A stretch of DNA of 64,000 nucleotides, from positions 5,216,915 to 5,280,914 of the forward strand of contig JARWIR010000038.1 in the NCBI GenBank assembly GCA_029959085.1, written 5' to 3'. Below the pieces are notes generated by a model, which saw nothing but the letters and a program-made list of their open reading frames with translations, was not told the origin of the DNA and did not search any database. This document shows, piece after piece, positions 11,060 to 23,637 of this stretch. This DNA comes from Nemophila menziesii (Eukaryota > Streptophyta > Magnoliopsida > Boraginales > Hydrophyllaceae). Made by a program: the position numbers and the translations under genes. The first letter of the stretch is position 1; each line of letters begins with the position of its first letter.

Positions 11060-13260
11060 TGTAAAACTAGAAGAAAAATATAAAGATAATGGAGTAGTTT
11101 TATTCAACTTATACAACCAAAAGTGTAGTAGGAACAATGATCAACTAACCTTTATATATGGGATTATATACCCTTGGACTAGCCTACTAACTACACCATT
11201 ATATAATATTAAATATGAGAGTTACAAATGAATAAAGGAAAAAAGTTATAAAGGTTCTCCACTACTCTAGAATAATACCCACTAATTATAATATTTCACA
11301 ACACTCCTCCTTGGGTATTATTTCAAGTACACATATGATGTTGCCTTGTTAAAAACCTCGCTTGTAAAACCCAATGGGAAAAAACTAGTCCGGAAAAAAG
11401 AGTGCAAAACTTATGCATCTCCCTCTGAATATGTGGACAAAGTATCTTGATCATTAGTATTATCGACTTGCCTCATGAAATGGAAGTATCTTTGCATAAA
11501 ATTATAAAGTGCAGCCAACAAATTATCTTGACATGATATTCATCTTGGATTTTGCAACTTGGGCTTGCCCTGTGAAGTTTAATTTAACAAAAACGAGTTG
11601 AATATCCACCAAATTCTTATTGATATGTCTCTTTAAAACCTTAATAGGAAAGCCTTGTGGGATAAAAACCTAGTGAAGGAAAAAGAGTACATAATCCTTA
11701 TCAATACGCTTTTAATTTTTCTCGTTAAAAACTTTGTCAGGATGATCTTATGGGAAAAAATCTTGACGAATGAATAAAGAGTGCAATACGTGTTGTTCTC
11801 CCCCTCATGTAAACGCATATGTGCTGATCATCAATTTCGAGTATGATCTTTGTATTCGGTATCTTAGACATTTTATAAGAGTAACTATAATTCAAATTAA
11901 ACAATATTTGAAGTCATATTTGTCATATAATATTGGAATGATCCACAAGACACAATCATGTGTAATTTAGAGTAATAAATATTCATGTACGTAATCATAA
12001 ATAAACATATATTCTACTTATGAAATATAAAACAAATATATGGAAAATTACATGACAATATATAAGACAACTAAAAATTGTTAAAGACAACAAAAGTAAT
12101 ACAAATATCATTCTGATATATCCCAAGATTTATGTATATGCGTTTTTGGTCTTCTAAAGACTTCATATGATTTTTCGTATCACACGATATATATTGGTAA
12201 ATTTATTTTATCATAAGACGCACATGAAGTCCTATATGAAACTTTCAGGCAAATATTTTCCACCAAAAAGTAAATCATATATTCACATTGGTTGTGTGAG
12301 TATGATTATGTCTGACTGTGTCTTTTTATATTTGGTCAATTAATTTTTCTAGATGACATTATAGAATGGACTTCGATTCAAGATCCTCCTTTTCATCTAG
12401 TAACTTTTACACGATCATTTACACATATTATTTGATAATGATCAATTTGTTTTTCGATTCTATATATTTTTGTAGTAATATAATTGAATGAGATTCTTTT
12501 ATCTCAATTTCTCAATATTGAGAAAATATTTAGGTACTTGGTACTCTTTTTATAGTAATATTCTTTAGTTATATTTATACATTATTTCATGATAATTTTA
12601 GAAGTACCAACTTGCTCATACTGCTTAATTTTATGATATTTTGAACCGACAGGTCGACCACGCTTTACGTGTTGCAAAGTATTTTTTTTCAAAGAAAATT
12701 ATTTTGAGCAGGATCTTATCAAGCTAAATACGTGATTTAGTCACTTATGAATGCATCTTATTTTTACATTGAGCTCACAATTTATTTGCGAGAATGAAGA
12801 TGCATCTTATAAAATATATTTCAACTCCCCTTCTTATCATGAGAATCTTGCTTTATGCGTAGTATTTCAATATACATATTTTTCATGTATCAAATCCAAG
12901 ATACATATCAATCATTGTAAATTGAAAATAAATTCTTATATTTGTTCGTGATCTCATCTTTGTGCATAATGGTGGAACATTTATATTTTATGTTGCACAA
13001 GTAACAATATATAGATGAATACTTTAGGTCTTTGACCAATGAGGGTATTCATGATTTTTAGTTGGACATTTTTCAATATGACCGTATATATGTATAAAAT
13101 TGTATGTCGGTAAGTCATATTAGGCGAATTCACAACCAATTGTCAAGCGATTCTCTTTTTAAGAAAATATATATTCTGCTAGATCATATATTTCTCCCCC
13201 TTGAATTTAACTATTGACTTCAAATAGTACAAACAAAAAAGAGATAGCCTAATAATATTT
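11060..13260. mobile_element. Decayed retroelement-like region with a thrice-repeated motif
   Basis: At about 11340-11410, 11625-11690 and 11720-11790 a motif recurs: a TTAAAAACC-like start, then GG(G)AAAAA or GGGATAAAAACC, then AAAGAGTRCA. CTCCTCCTTGGG or TCCCCCT-type pyrimidine blocks lie nearby (11300, 11800, 13190). I recall this layout from non-coding parts of dicot retrotransposons but cannot assign a family, and no LTR pair or protein domain is visible. The rest is AT-rich. Confidence 0.3.
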
Positions 13261-14752
13261 ATTTTAAGATTTAAAAAATATTGATCAATATTGTATTAGT
13301 GGTTGTGGTTATAATAATGATTATATTCATGATAATGAGTTTATATTAATAAACATGACAGAAAAGTATAACATAGCAAAAGATTAGGGTTATCAAACTT
13401 ATATCACTTCATGTGATGATTTTGACCGATTGGTCATGTTGATGAGATTATCAACTTTTCTTGCATATCGAGCATATGAAACATTTCAATACAAGATATT
13501 TTGTCACTCTATTTTTGAAATTTAATCGAGTTGCACTCGCTCATATATTATTAGTGACACTAGTATATGAATTTATTCATAACTATATTGAATAAAAATT
13601 ATGATTGATCACATGTATCGATTATTTCGCCATATGATATAAATATCATTTTTTTATTTAATGTTTCATAATCATTTTTTTTCAAATTCGTAGAATAATT
13701 TTAAAAATATAAAATTTTAAGTCTTGGACCTTTGAGAAGATACGATAAAGATTTAATATTGGATTTATCCAAATGACATTCATCATAAAATAACTATGCC
13801 AAATAATTTTGTCGAGTTAAATTTTTTACTTATGATACGATGATCGACTGGTCTGAAACAACATATTCAGGTTACCTCTTTGAAAGAGGGTGAGAGTTGA
13901 AATTTTTCTTGTAACATTTGATTATCTTGTTAGTAAAATATGAACATTTTAACATTCAATATTTCATAGAAATGATAATAAAATGTTTCCTTTTTTCATG
14001 TTATCAAGATTTATTTGAAAATTTAAGAGAATTCATCTTAATATTATTTGGATGATTCAATAATTTAATTTATTTTCATAAAATATTGAGACTTTAAGTC
14101 TATAATTAACGAGATTATGATAAATGAATTTCATAATCTTTCATAGATGCTTTTGCAATTTCAATCCATTTTTTTATGGTGACTGAGTCCTTTTTGTGTT
14201 GAGTGTTAAGAATGTGTCCACCCTCCGTGCTGTTAAATGATTAATTATCGACTAATATTAACGAATTAATTCTTTAATTTGATATGTATATTATTGTTAG
14301 CTCAGGATGATTATACATTTGTACAGGGCTAAGGACTTATATAATATTGATACGCTAACGCATGCATATGATGTTACATGAGCTTCTGAAGTACTTGCTC
14401 ACAATTAATTGCTCTTGATCACAATCAATAGTGCAATTGACTCCTGGAAATTATTACGGGGACCCAATAGTACAATTAGTTGTATAAATAAATAAATATA
14501 GGGACTAAAAGTGCAATTTTTGATTTTATAGGGGTTTTATAGTGCATTATTGTATTACAAAATCATTGTTATTCTTCATTATTATAAGTGTGTAGAAAGG
14601 CTGAAGAAGCTTGTATAATCATTACTATTCTTCATTTCTTTGCATTTAAGTTAATTTGATTCCTTTTTATTATCTTGCACTTAAATTTAAAAAGGTAGTG
14701 GATAAATTTGCATTTATAGTCTTGATTAGATGTATAATCCAGCGTTAAATTT
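13261..14752. other. AT-rich DNA, possibly retroelement-derived, no gene seen
   Basis: No coding sequence. The 14.2-14.7 kb part is less AT-rich and could be an old LTR or intron sequence, because the KIN-14 remnant follows after a TTTGCAG acceptor-like site. Confidence 0.35.
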
Positions 14753-14921
14753 GCAGCATTAAGAAGATATGAAGTGACATGGTGGTTACGCAAGGTGTGT
14801 GAGTTGTACAGGGTAAAGATTTGGCAGCTCGCCTTCTGAAGAAGAATTTATATTCTGGTTAAAAAGTGGTATTGTACTTTGTAATGCTCTTAACAAGGTT
14901 CAACCCGGTGCCATTTCAAAA
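14753..14921 (+). pseudogene. KIN-14 kinesin fragment (start of the calponin-homology domain)
   Basis: Two abutting + frames give AALRRYE...WWLRK and then SPSEEEFIFWLKSGIVLC followed by NALNKVQPGAISK. This matches the conserved start of the CH domain in plant KIN-14 kinesins (A.RRYEAA.WLR, PSEEEFR..LR.G..LC, N.LNKVQPGAV.KV). A one-base frame change near 14828 and a stop break it. It is preceded by TTTGCAG and followed by GTAAGG, so it looks like one exon of a decayed gene rather than a processed copy. No motor domain is visible in the window. Confidence 0.75.
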
Positions 14922-17089
14922 GTAAGGTCAATCGTGGCATTCTGATTGTGATTGGAAGTTAGCAGGTGGAAATGGAACATGGAAATTCAGAAATTTTTTA
15001 AAGCCCACTTCAAATGTTAAGCAATATTATAATGTATTGTTCTATACTTGTGAATCGGGTCTTTTAGCTTTCAACGTTCACTTGTAATGAATTATTATTT
15101 CCTTATTTTTTATATTGTATTATTGAGTTTATTTGGTTAAATTTGCTGAAATAATTATGTTATTGACAAAAGTTACCGGGGGTGAGGATACATATGCCAA
15201 ACTAGATTATAAAAATTAAGTTATTTATTGTTGCATGATGAGCCATCAGATGAACAACTTCTAGGGCGTTTATTAAGATTTATCTTATTAGCTGAATAAA
15301 TGCTCATAATCCATCCAAAAAAAATACTGATACATGCAAGTAGTTTGTAAAACTATGACTTAAACATCAAATTTATTAGCTCTAATTAACTTATGCAAGA
15401 AACTCAGGATCTCTAAAATATAATTTAATACACCCCTTTTAAGTGGAGTGCCTAGATAAATATGTATTTATATGTATAAGTGAGACTTTTTTATTAATTT
15501 TTTTCGAAAGGGTCCTTGTATTTGTCTAATTTAATACAAAAACATTAGAATGACAAAAAAACTCTTTTGAATCTCTTCATGAATGATTCTTGGCTAAATT
15601 AAAGTATAAAAATGAAACCTTTCTCGATTTTGAAAGCTCTTTCCAATTATTCCCTAATTATTCACTTGAATTCAACACAGATTCATAATGATGCTTACAT
15701 ATAAAAATTTATAAAGAAAATGCAGCAATGGTCCCCGGAAGAACTGCTAAAAGATTAGGTAAATGGTGGGAAGTTTTAAAGAGTATCAACAAAGAGAAAA
15801 AAAAATGAGTTTAGTAAAGTTAAGATCTTGTTGATGATAGATAATATGATCATATATTCTAAACTTTTACTGAAACACTCATGAAAGAACGTACGGTTGT
15901 TACTGCTGATTCAAAGTCGTATCCAACTTAAATACAGAACGCACTTAACGATACAAATGGCGACAAAACAACATAAAAAGTTCAACTTATTACCAATATT
16001 TTCCCACCCATGTCATAAATGGTCAGAGGAACCCAACAAACTCTAAAACATGATGTATTACGTGGAAATTAAACATAATAATGAATAAACATAATTTTTC
16101 ACATTGAGGGTGTTACATAAACCCCACCAAATTGGTTATACCCCTTCGGATATCTTCAGGATTGTTGTTTACTTCCTTCTAATGTGCTCCCTATTATAAA
16201 TATATTTTTTGATGTGATTCGCAGCAGCTCCAGTTTTAAACACATGTTCTTCTAGTGCACGGAAAGACTAGCGGCGCATGTCTCAGTTCCCCATATTTGC
16301 TCGATTCCGGTGCTAACCTCTTACACAGCTCCCATGTGCAGTGCTCTTTCTCCAGCTTTGTAATTCTCGACCCCTATTTATCATTGTTACTCACAACTAT
16401 CAGATTTCGTGTATCTTTACTTAGGGCTGTACCAAGACTATTTGCTACAGAAAAAGCTACCTTTTTTGACTGATGTTGATGATTATTAATAACCTCAGCA
16501 TAGCCTACATATTATCAAGAACCAAATTGGTATATTAGAATTCACAAGAAGGTGAGTTGAACTACTTCTTTTCTCTAGTAACATTAAACAAACAAATAGA
16601 AGCTTACCAGAAAATAAACAAATGGTGGAGTACATGTTATTTGCATACATCTTTGGTTTTCTCAATTAATATTTTGCACTTTGGAGAAAGCTTTGGATCA
16701 GCCAATATCCTGCAAACTAGATAACAATGCCCCTGACTATCTATCTATGTATCAAGTAAAAACTATCTATGTATCAAGTACTCCATCTCTACAATTGAAG
16801 AGCTTGCGTCTATCAAACACCTGGTCCACTGAATATTTATATCAAACCTTTCTGATCATCATTAAACAAAAAAAACATATAAGAAGAGTGTTCATAATAA
16901 TTAAAAGAAAATTAATGCACCAGATTATAAAAAAAGTGATTTACTGGATATAATAGTCTGGCTTCTGGCCGTGATGAACGTTCATAATATGAGGAGAATG
17001 CCTTTATGTAAATTGCCTAACAAGATAGCTATATTATGACGCTCTAATTATTCGAAGTGTGAAAAACATAGGAAAGATAAAAAATTGTT
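14922..17089. other. Intergenic DNA, no gene supported
   Basis: Moderately AT-rich. Only short unsupported frames occur (16255-16473 and 16681-16953). A 22-bp direct repeat containing CTATCTATGTATCAAGTA lies at about 16738-16783. Further exons of the KIN-14 gene could be here but none is recognisable. Confidence 0.4.
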
Positions 17090-18046
17090 GACACTCCAAC
17101 TATGCCTAAGCTAATTGCGGGGTTTGTATATAATTAATACACAAGAGTGCAATTAAACATGATTTTAAATCGAAATTGTAAGAGTGATGAGATCAGGTTG
17201 AATTTTTTTTGTACTTTTTAGAGTTTCGATTACAGAAAATTGATTAACTTGATTTGGTTTATATCCTTGAAGACGTCGTAGCAATGGTGATGGGTTGGGT
17301 TCGCTGCTGCAGTAGTGTTGTTGGATCGCTGCAGGCGTGGTGGTGTTGATATGATGAAGGAGATCTAGGGTAGTTGGCTACCCATGAGGCTGTGATTTGA
17401 TTTCTGGAAAAGAGAGGTGAAGAAGGTGAGATCGAAATGGAGAAGAAGATCGGTTTGTGTTTTTGTTTTAAGTTTTCTTTATATACTAATGTTGCTAACT
17501 ACTTTATATATATATATAAGCCATTGGTCGAAATATGGAGTAGTCACCAAGTTAAGGACTCAAATCTTACCAGAATTCGTATTCCTAAATTGTAAGACAA
17601 GATAAACCCTTACAGATTGATTTGGTCATATCTCCTTCGTTACTTATCAGAATTTAATGTACGACCTATCAAAATGACCGCAATTCAAAAATATATATGA
17701 CCCCATAAATGCTCTTTTAAATTCGTGACTAATTTTTCTGAAACTTTCCAATTAGTGAATGTTTTTCCAGCATGACAAATTTTTTACTTTCCAAATATAT
17801 CCAAGCTTTTCCTTTTTACTTATGACTAAGGGGTTTTCTTTGCTTTTCTTCACTTCTTATCATTATCCTATGGTGTAATAGCTTCCATTACCTAAGTTCT
17901 ACACAAATTATGCGCAATAACTCATAAAATAGAGAAACACAAAAAACTAGACAAGAAAGTGTAAAGTATAAATAATTAGGGAATATCCTGAAATTATGTA
18001 CTAAATACCCCAAAAATGATATTTTATCACACAAATGGAGATATCA
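17090..18046 (-). repeat. Old Athila-like LTR fragment, minus orientation
   Basis: The stretch from about 17500 parallels the ends of the other minus LTRs: a TATATAAG box region, 'catatctccttcgttacttatc', 'gaccgcaattcaaa', 'ttatgactaaggggttttctt', 'gtaaagtataaataa', then an end at GGAGATATCA. The left edge is uncertain. No internal region follows, so it is a solo or truncated LTR. Confidence 0.55.
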
Positions 18047-18736
18047 CACACTTTACTATATAATGAAAAAGCACACATTCATTAATTAAAAAAAAACACA
18101 TAACGGAATAAAACCCTTCCTCAACTGAGGGCCATTCTGAACAAAAAAAGAAAAAAACCATCGGTCGTTGTATTTCATTCAATACAAGCACCTCAATCCT
18201 GCTACACCATCATCAATTGGAGCAACATATATTCTTCAAAAATATTCATGAGAAGATTATGAACATTGTTGCTAGTTTGATAGATTTTCACAAGAAATTT
18301 ATGGATGAATATCACGATTAGGATATCAAAGTGGTGTTTTTGGTGTTGTATTACTCACTCGGGATAAATAAATATGGATTTTATTATACTGTAATGTAAG
18401 GGGTCACTGAGTTTTTGAATACAGACGCTAGTTTGTAAGGTATCTGAGAACTTATTTTGGGAATGTGCTTAAGAATTGAATTATCTTTTGGAGTTTATTA
18501 TCAAAAAAATTATGATTTATTCAGCTATGTGTTTGTTCATATTTGAATTATGAGAAAATCGATGGGAGGGCCTTAAGTAGAGCATGGATTAAAGAAAGGA
18601 TAATGGGGATATTGTTTAACTTGGTTAAACAGTCCGGAAACAATTTAAGCTCTAGAAAAATGGGTGAAACGTCCATGTAGCACATAGTTATTGAACAAAT
18701 GATAATGATAAACTTAGAGTTCACTTATGGAATGAC

Positions 18737-19018
18737 ATGACTAGATGGAGTATGAAATATAAGACTGATAAATTTTGCTGTGTGGGGGACTATAATGAGG
18801 TATTAAGAATACATGACAAATTGAATTGTGATGAACTAGCTGAGGCTGCACAACAATTTATAGATTGCCTTGAAGATGCTGGGTTATATGAACATCAAAC
18901 TTGTGGAAATTTTTATACATGGACAAATAGAAGCTATACTCAACTAAAGGCTAATAGAATTTATAGAGTATTGATCAATGCACAATGGTTGGATAATGTT
19001 CTGTCTAATGTACTCTAT
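18737..19018 (+). pseudogene. LINE endonuclease domain, C-terminal half (part 1)
   Basis: Reads as ...CVGDYNEVL..., FIDCLEDAGL, NFYTWTNRS and RIYRVLINAQW, the order GDFNE(V/I)L / F.dCL...gL / .yTWtN / .iDRvLvn..W of plant LINE endonucleases. The frame continues at 28518 with APSTSYHCALII, where the family has SDH.PLI. The catalytic Asp of SDH is Tyr here, so the nuclease would be dead even without the insertion. Confidence 0.85.
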
Positions 19019-20806
19019 TGGTGTCTCCTAGTGTGTTCTAAATAAACACACCTAAAAAGGCAAGACACGTACCGCAAGTGTACGGGTCGTCCAAGTAATA
19101 TCCGGTAAATGGGATTTCGATCTCAGGGACGGATTAGGTATGATTAAAGTGTTATGCAATAAATGGAAATAGTTGCTTGAATGAAAATTAAAAGTAACGG
19201 AATAGATTTTTATTTTGTTTTTGTATTAAAGGACTAAAGTGCAAATAAAGTAAATATTAAACTAAAATTAAAACTAATGCAAGAAATTAAATATGAAGAG
19301 ACTAAAAGAGGAGAAAGTAGTACTTGAGTCACGCTAGGTTTCACCAAAATAAACTTAATCAATGCTTCTTCTAAGGGACAAATTAGTAACTAGTAATAGT
19401 CGGGATTCTAGATTCTCCTAACCCCCGTCAGGGTGGACTTAGGAGCTATTCTCAGGTGTTACAAACCCCGTCAGGGCGATCATAATCCACCTTCGAATGT
19501 CAAGTCCTCTACCCAATTGGCTATAAGATTAACTAAGTCCGTCAGGATCAATAATTTCTATCTAACGTTTATTATCTATGTCAGTAATTAAACCCCCCGT
19601 CAAGATGATCCAATCGCCACTAATTGGAATAGCCTAATTACTCAAACCTATGTCTAATTGGCCAAATTAAATATAGTGAAATTAACTTACGATAACAAAC
19701 AATACTAAATTACTCAATTCGAATTAAATTATAAAAATCCCAAATCAGAAAGCATGAATTAAATAAATTAAGGTTCAACCCTTACAGCGGTTCTCAAGCA
19801 CTTAAGAAGTTTAGCTCATAATGGAAAATAAAACTAAAACAAATAAATTAAAAGACATAATGTTTTACAGAAAGAAAATAATAAAACCTAATCAAGAGGT
19901 TGGGTTTGGCTTGAATTGGAGATATAGACAGTCTCCAGCTCTCAGCTTTCTTCCTTCCTGCTTGCTCTGACTTGAATCCTTAAGCCTCTTTGATAATGAT
20001 ATGAAGTGTGTAAAAGAGGAGGCTAAGGGGTGTATTTATAGGTGTTGGAAGACCCTAGGTCGAATTTGCTTGGAATGGAAGACAAGTCAAGGACTCTCAA
20101 ATTCGTAGCTCTAAAAGATAAGATTCTGCTGATTTGATTTGGTCATATCTTTTTCAATACTTATCCGTTTGAGAAGTTCCAATATATGAAACTGCTTGTC
20201 TTGGAAAGAGATTTCTATTGGTGCAGACCACTCGTCCAGAATCCATGCCAATCTTTTATTATGATTTAATTTCTAAAACGTGGCTGGATTTTCAGATTTC
20301 AAAAGGCAGCTTTATCGTTTCCTCCTTTGAATAAATCTTTACCAAATCTTCTTATTTCCATGTAAATCTTCTTTCCTTTCATCTTTATCTTGACTTGGTC
20401 TCTAAGTAATTACTATTTATCTCTTAAAGCTTCACATTAAATAAATAATTAAACCGCATATGCTTAAAAAGAATAAATTAATAAATCAAGAAATCGAAAT
20501 AGGAAAGTGTACTCTAAAAATAGAAACTCGGCTAAAAATCATTTCCTAACACTCTAAAATACACTAAGACTTTATTCTCACTTCTTCTCCTTGGATTGGT
20601 CTTTCATGAGATTCAAAAACCAATTAACTTTGCATTAAAAATAGTCAAATTTACGCACAAAAGCTCAGATTCTGCAAATAGTTAATTTCCAAGGGGAGAA
20701 AGTGCAATATGATCAAATAAGCCTAAAAGTCTATCAAATAAGTCATTTATTCGCCTAAAAGGATGTCTCTAAGGGGCTAATAATTAGAACAAATTGGGAG
20801 ACATCA
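19019..20806 (-). repeat. 3' LTR of the Athila-like element (left)
   Basis: Begins TGGTGTCTCC and ends GGGAGACATCA in window orientation, so in element sense it starts TGATGTCTCC and ends GGAGACACCA. It aligns throughout with 26722-28512. The TATA-like box is at 20033-20040 (minus). Confidence 0.93.
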
Positions 20807-20820
20807 AGACCCCAAACTCA
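20807..20820 (-). other. Polypurine tract of the Athila-like element
   Basis: On the minus strand GAGTTTGGGGTCT abuts the 3' LTR. Similar motifs recur upstream at 21631, 22171, 22725 and 23452. Confidence 0.7.
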
Positions 20821-22267
20821 AACCTTTGTCGTCCCGACAAAGTAAAATAAAAACAAAGGATCTTTTAGGTGAACGCAGAAGGTAGAATCTAGAAAATAAT
20901 CCCAAAGCAAAACTTAAAACAAATTTCATATAGTCTAACCTAGGAATTAATATACACCTACACTTATCATGCAAAATCAAATACACAACAATATCAATTC
21001 AAAATTAATTTCACAATGCTAGAAGGTTACGCTTAATACTTATCTCAAGATGGTGGCTATAGGGTGTTCCTCGATCTTTACTTGCTTTAAATGCTCCACT
21101 TAAAATACTCCCTATTAACTCACTGTGCATCTAGGAATCACGAGGTCTTTACGGTTTTAGCATAGGCTGAAGGACGGTATGGTATGTATATTTGGTAAAT
21201 TTGAAGTGAGCTTTTGGCTCTCTCCTCACTTACCATCAACAACTGTCCAAGAGCTTGAGTTTATACTCGAATAAAGTTCTCACTCAACCCAATTGACGCT
21301 CTTAATTAGCGTCCCCAAATTAACCCAATAAGCACTAAGGATGATTCACTTAAAAAATTTCCACTTTGCCTGTCCGAATATATTTTCTTTTCAAATCATT
21401 CATTTTTTATTTTCTTATAGCTATGACTCTCTTGATGATGTTGAGATATCATGCTATTTTTTATAGTTATGCCTATTCATAACTGGAGCTCAAAGCTTCT
21501 TTTCCATTCACTATTACCCCGACAAAGGGTTTCAATATCATAAACCTGTGAATCATCAAAATTTATAACCGAGCACAATTGATAAGCTCAAAAATCCCAA
21601 CCCAATAAATTCCCATATGGTGGACCCACCACCCCAAACTCAAGCTCAAGACATGAAGTCTCAGGATCGTGATTCAAGTGCGGGTCATATGGTCATGCCT
21701 AACAATCTAAAGGGATATTGGCTTATAATGTGGCGACAACAGAAAGGCTTAAAGGCTGAAAATTTGGCTACGAAGGATACAATTAATTCAGGGATAGACG
21801 GCCAAAAAGGATTCAAAGGGCTAACAAAGAACTGCCTCTATCATTTCCTATCTACACAACTTGCCTCTAGTTCATACCTAAGTGGGTTCTCTACTCATTT
21901 AGATCTCACGTTCTACAAACCACCTATTATCCTTAAGCACAAGTTTACTTCTTTTGCATTGTTCATTAATTTTTCCTATCAATTATCTCATATTTGCATG
22001 CAATCAATGTGCGTTTTATACTAACTCCTAAAGTCAACTATTTCCTATCATTAATTCATAAAAAGCATGCTTGATGGGGGTATTTAAAACACTTTACAGT
22101 CATTGCAACCCTAAGATTAATTTTATTGAAAGCATGTAAAACACAAAAAATTGGGATGAGGCAACGAACCCCACCCCAAACTCAAAAGTGAGTCGTGTCC
22201 CCACGACTCGAAAAAGACTCAATAAAGCAATAAAATTAAACTAAAACTACCTAGTGCCTACCACAAA
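20821..22267 (-). other. Long non-coding 3' region of the Athila-like element
   Basis: No long minus-strand frame. Short blocks are shared with the other two Athila-like elements at the same relative places: a GTCTTTACGGTTTTAGC block (21147; also 48431, 58237), a TTTTGGCTCTCTCC block (21212; 48496, 58296), and a GTGCGGGTCATATGG-like block (21677; 48916, 58719). The + frame at 21617-22024 lies on the antisense strand and is not supported. Confidence 0.65.
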
Positions 22268-22714
22268 TTAAGAAGAAGAATTAGAACGGGGTACCTGGCC
22301 ATAAAGATCCATCATATCCTCCTCCGAGGAAGAAGAATTATTATCAATATCCATGTTCAAAGTTACCTTGTCCCTTGTTGAATTCATCTTGGCAATTTCC
22401 TCCCATAGTGCTAAGACTTGTTTTCTTAGATGATCGATTTGTTGTTGATGTTTGATAGCCCATGGGGGTGTGTAAGAATCATTCAGAGAAGAGGAAGAAG
22501 AACCTTGTTCTTGGATTGGTGTCTGTTCTTCAGGTTTTGATGGTACCTTCATCCTAGCTGTGAATTTCTTGTGTTATGGTGGTGCAGGTGCCTTTTCTTC
22601 ATGTTTTTCAGTAGGCTCATCAAGGTTGATGGCCTTTTCAATTGTGGAACCAGGCAAATTCTTGTTCTTCCCTAGGACACAACACTTCCTCTTATAATCC
22701 ATAGCATCTGTCAT
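22268..22714 (-). pseudogene. Small acidic ORF in the 3' region (ORF3), split by one stop
   Basis: From ATG at 22714 the minus frame reads MTDAMDYKRKCCVLGKNK, on to EKAPAPP, a TAA at 22576-22574, then continues in frame to a stop at 22268. Together that is about 148 codons. The second half has a Ser-rich stretch, a predicted helix (KHQQQIDHLRKQVLALWEEI) and an acidic end with SSSSEEDMMDLYG. No family is recognised. The second Athila-like element has a decayed counterpart at the same place (49505-49989) beginning MTRRTDVMDYKRK. The position corresponds to the env-like region of Athila, but I see no membrane segments. Confidence 0.6.
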
Positions 22715-23039
22715 GGTTGAATTGACCCCAAACTCAAGTTATACCAAGGATAGAATAAAGTTAAGAAAACTTGGTATAGCTTGAGTTTCTAGCTTGGATT
22801 AGATGAAGGAAGTTGTTTCCTGATGATCTTTTGGAAGAACTCTTGAAAGCTTGATGATCTTGATTGTGTTTAATGGTGTTTTGTGATGAATTTGATGAAG
22901 AGTTTATGTTTATGGAGGATGGAGGAGAGATCTGATGATGTTAATGTGTTTGTTGTGGAGGTTTGATCAAGCTTCAAGGTGTTTTTATAGGGTTGGGAGC
23001 TGAAAAATTCGTTTGGAAGAGGCTACCTTAAGGTTAGAA

Positions 23040-23440
23040 GTTGGCTGGGATTTGGACTCTTCACAAATCGCCTGGCGCGGTGCATCCCTGCGGTGCATGG
23101 GGTATACCGCAGCGCTGCTGGTGTGATATTTCTCGCATCTGCCTTGTACCCGTGCTAGCACCCCGTGGCACGCGTTTTGCCGTGCGGTGCAGGGGTGCGG
23201 TGCATGGGGTAGTCCGCACGTGCTCCGTGAAAAAACCCGCGGTACACACCCCGTGGCACGCGTTTTGGGCGTGCGGTGTAGGGTGTGGTGCACCGCGCCG
23301 ATCATCTTCTCTTTTTCTCGCCTCTGGATAAGACCCGTGGTGTGCGACCCGTGGTACGGGTTTTTGGGGCGCGGTACATCCCTGCGGTATAGGGGGTACA
23401 CCGCGGGGGTAGTCCGCGCCAGCCTTGAATTCTCCAAAAA
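23040..23440 (-). repeat. GC-rich minisatellite-like array in the Athila-like element
   Basis: About four irregular units roughly 80-110 bp apart share a GTGCGGTGCA / GGGGTA.(A/T)CCGC core, plus a CACCCCGTGGCACGCGTTTT block in at least two of them. The stretch is strikingly GC-rich in an AT-rich window. Both strands have long frames here only because of composition and repeats; they are not taken as genes. Confidence 0.7.
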
Positions 23441-23637
23441 AAATTCTCCTAGCACCCCAAACTCGATTCCTGCACTATTAACACAATACCCTTCTCATTT
23501 CTTTAAAAGTAGACACTAAAACTCGACACTAACTTAGAATTATACACTAGGAATTTGAAAAACTTAAAGCAATAAACTAATATACAATGAACTGGCTTTT
23601 GTTTAACGTCGTTAAGCTCGACGGGTTACCTCTCGAA

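Noticed and set aside
16255..16473. LLDSGAN resembling a retroviral-type protease active site
   Set aside because: Nothing else of a protease, gag or zinc finger is nearby, and the rest of the frame has no match to the family.
23041..23519. Long overlapping frames on both strands in the GC-rich part of the Athila-like element
   Set aside because: They come from GC-rich repeats with few stops in any frame; no motif, and not conserved in the second element.
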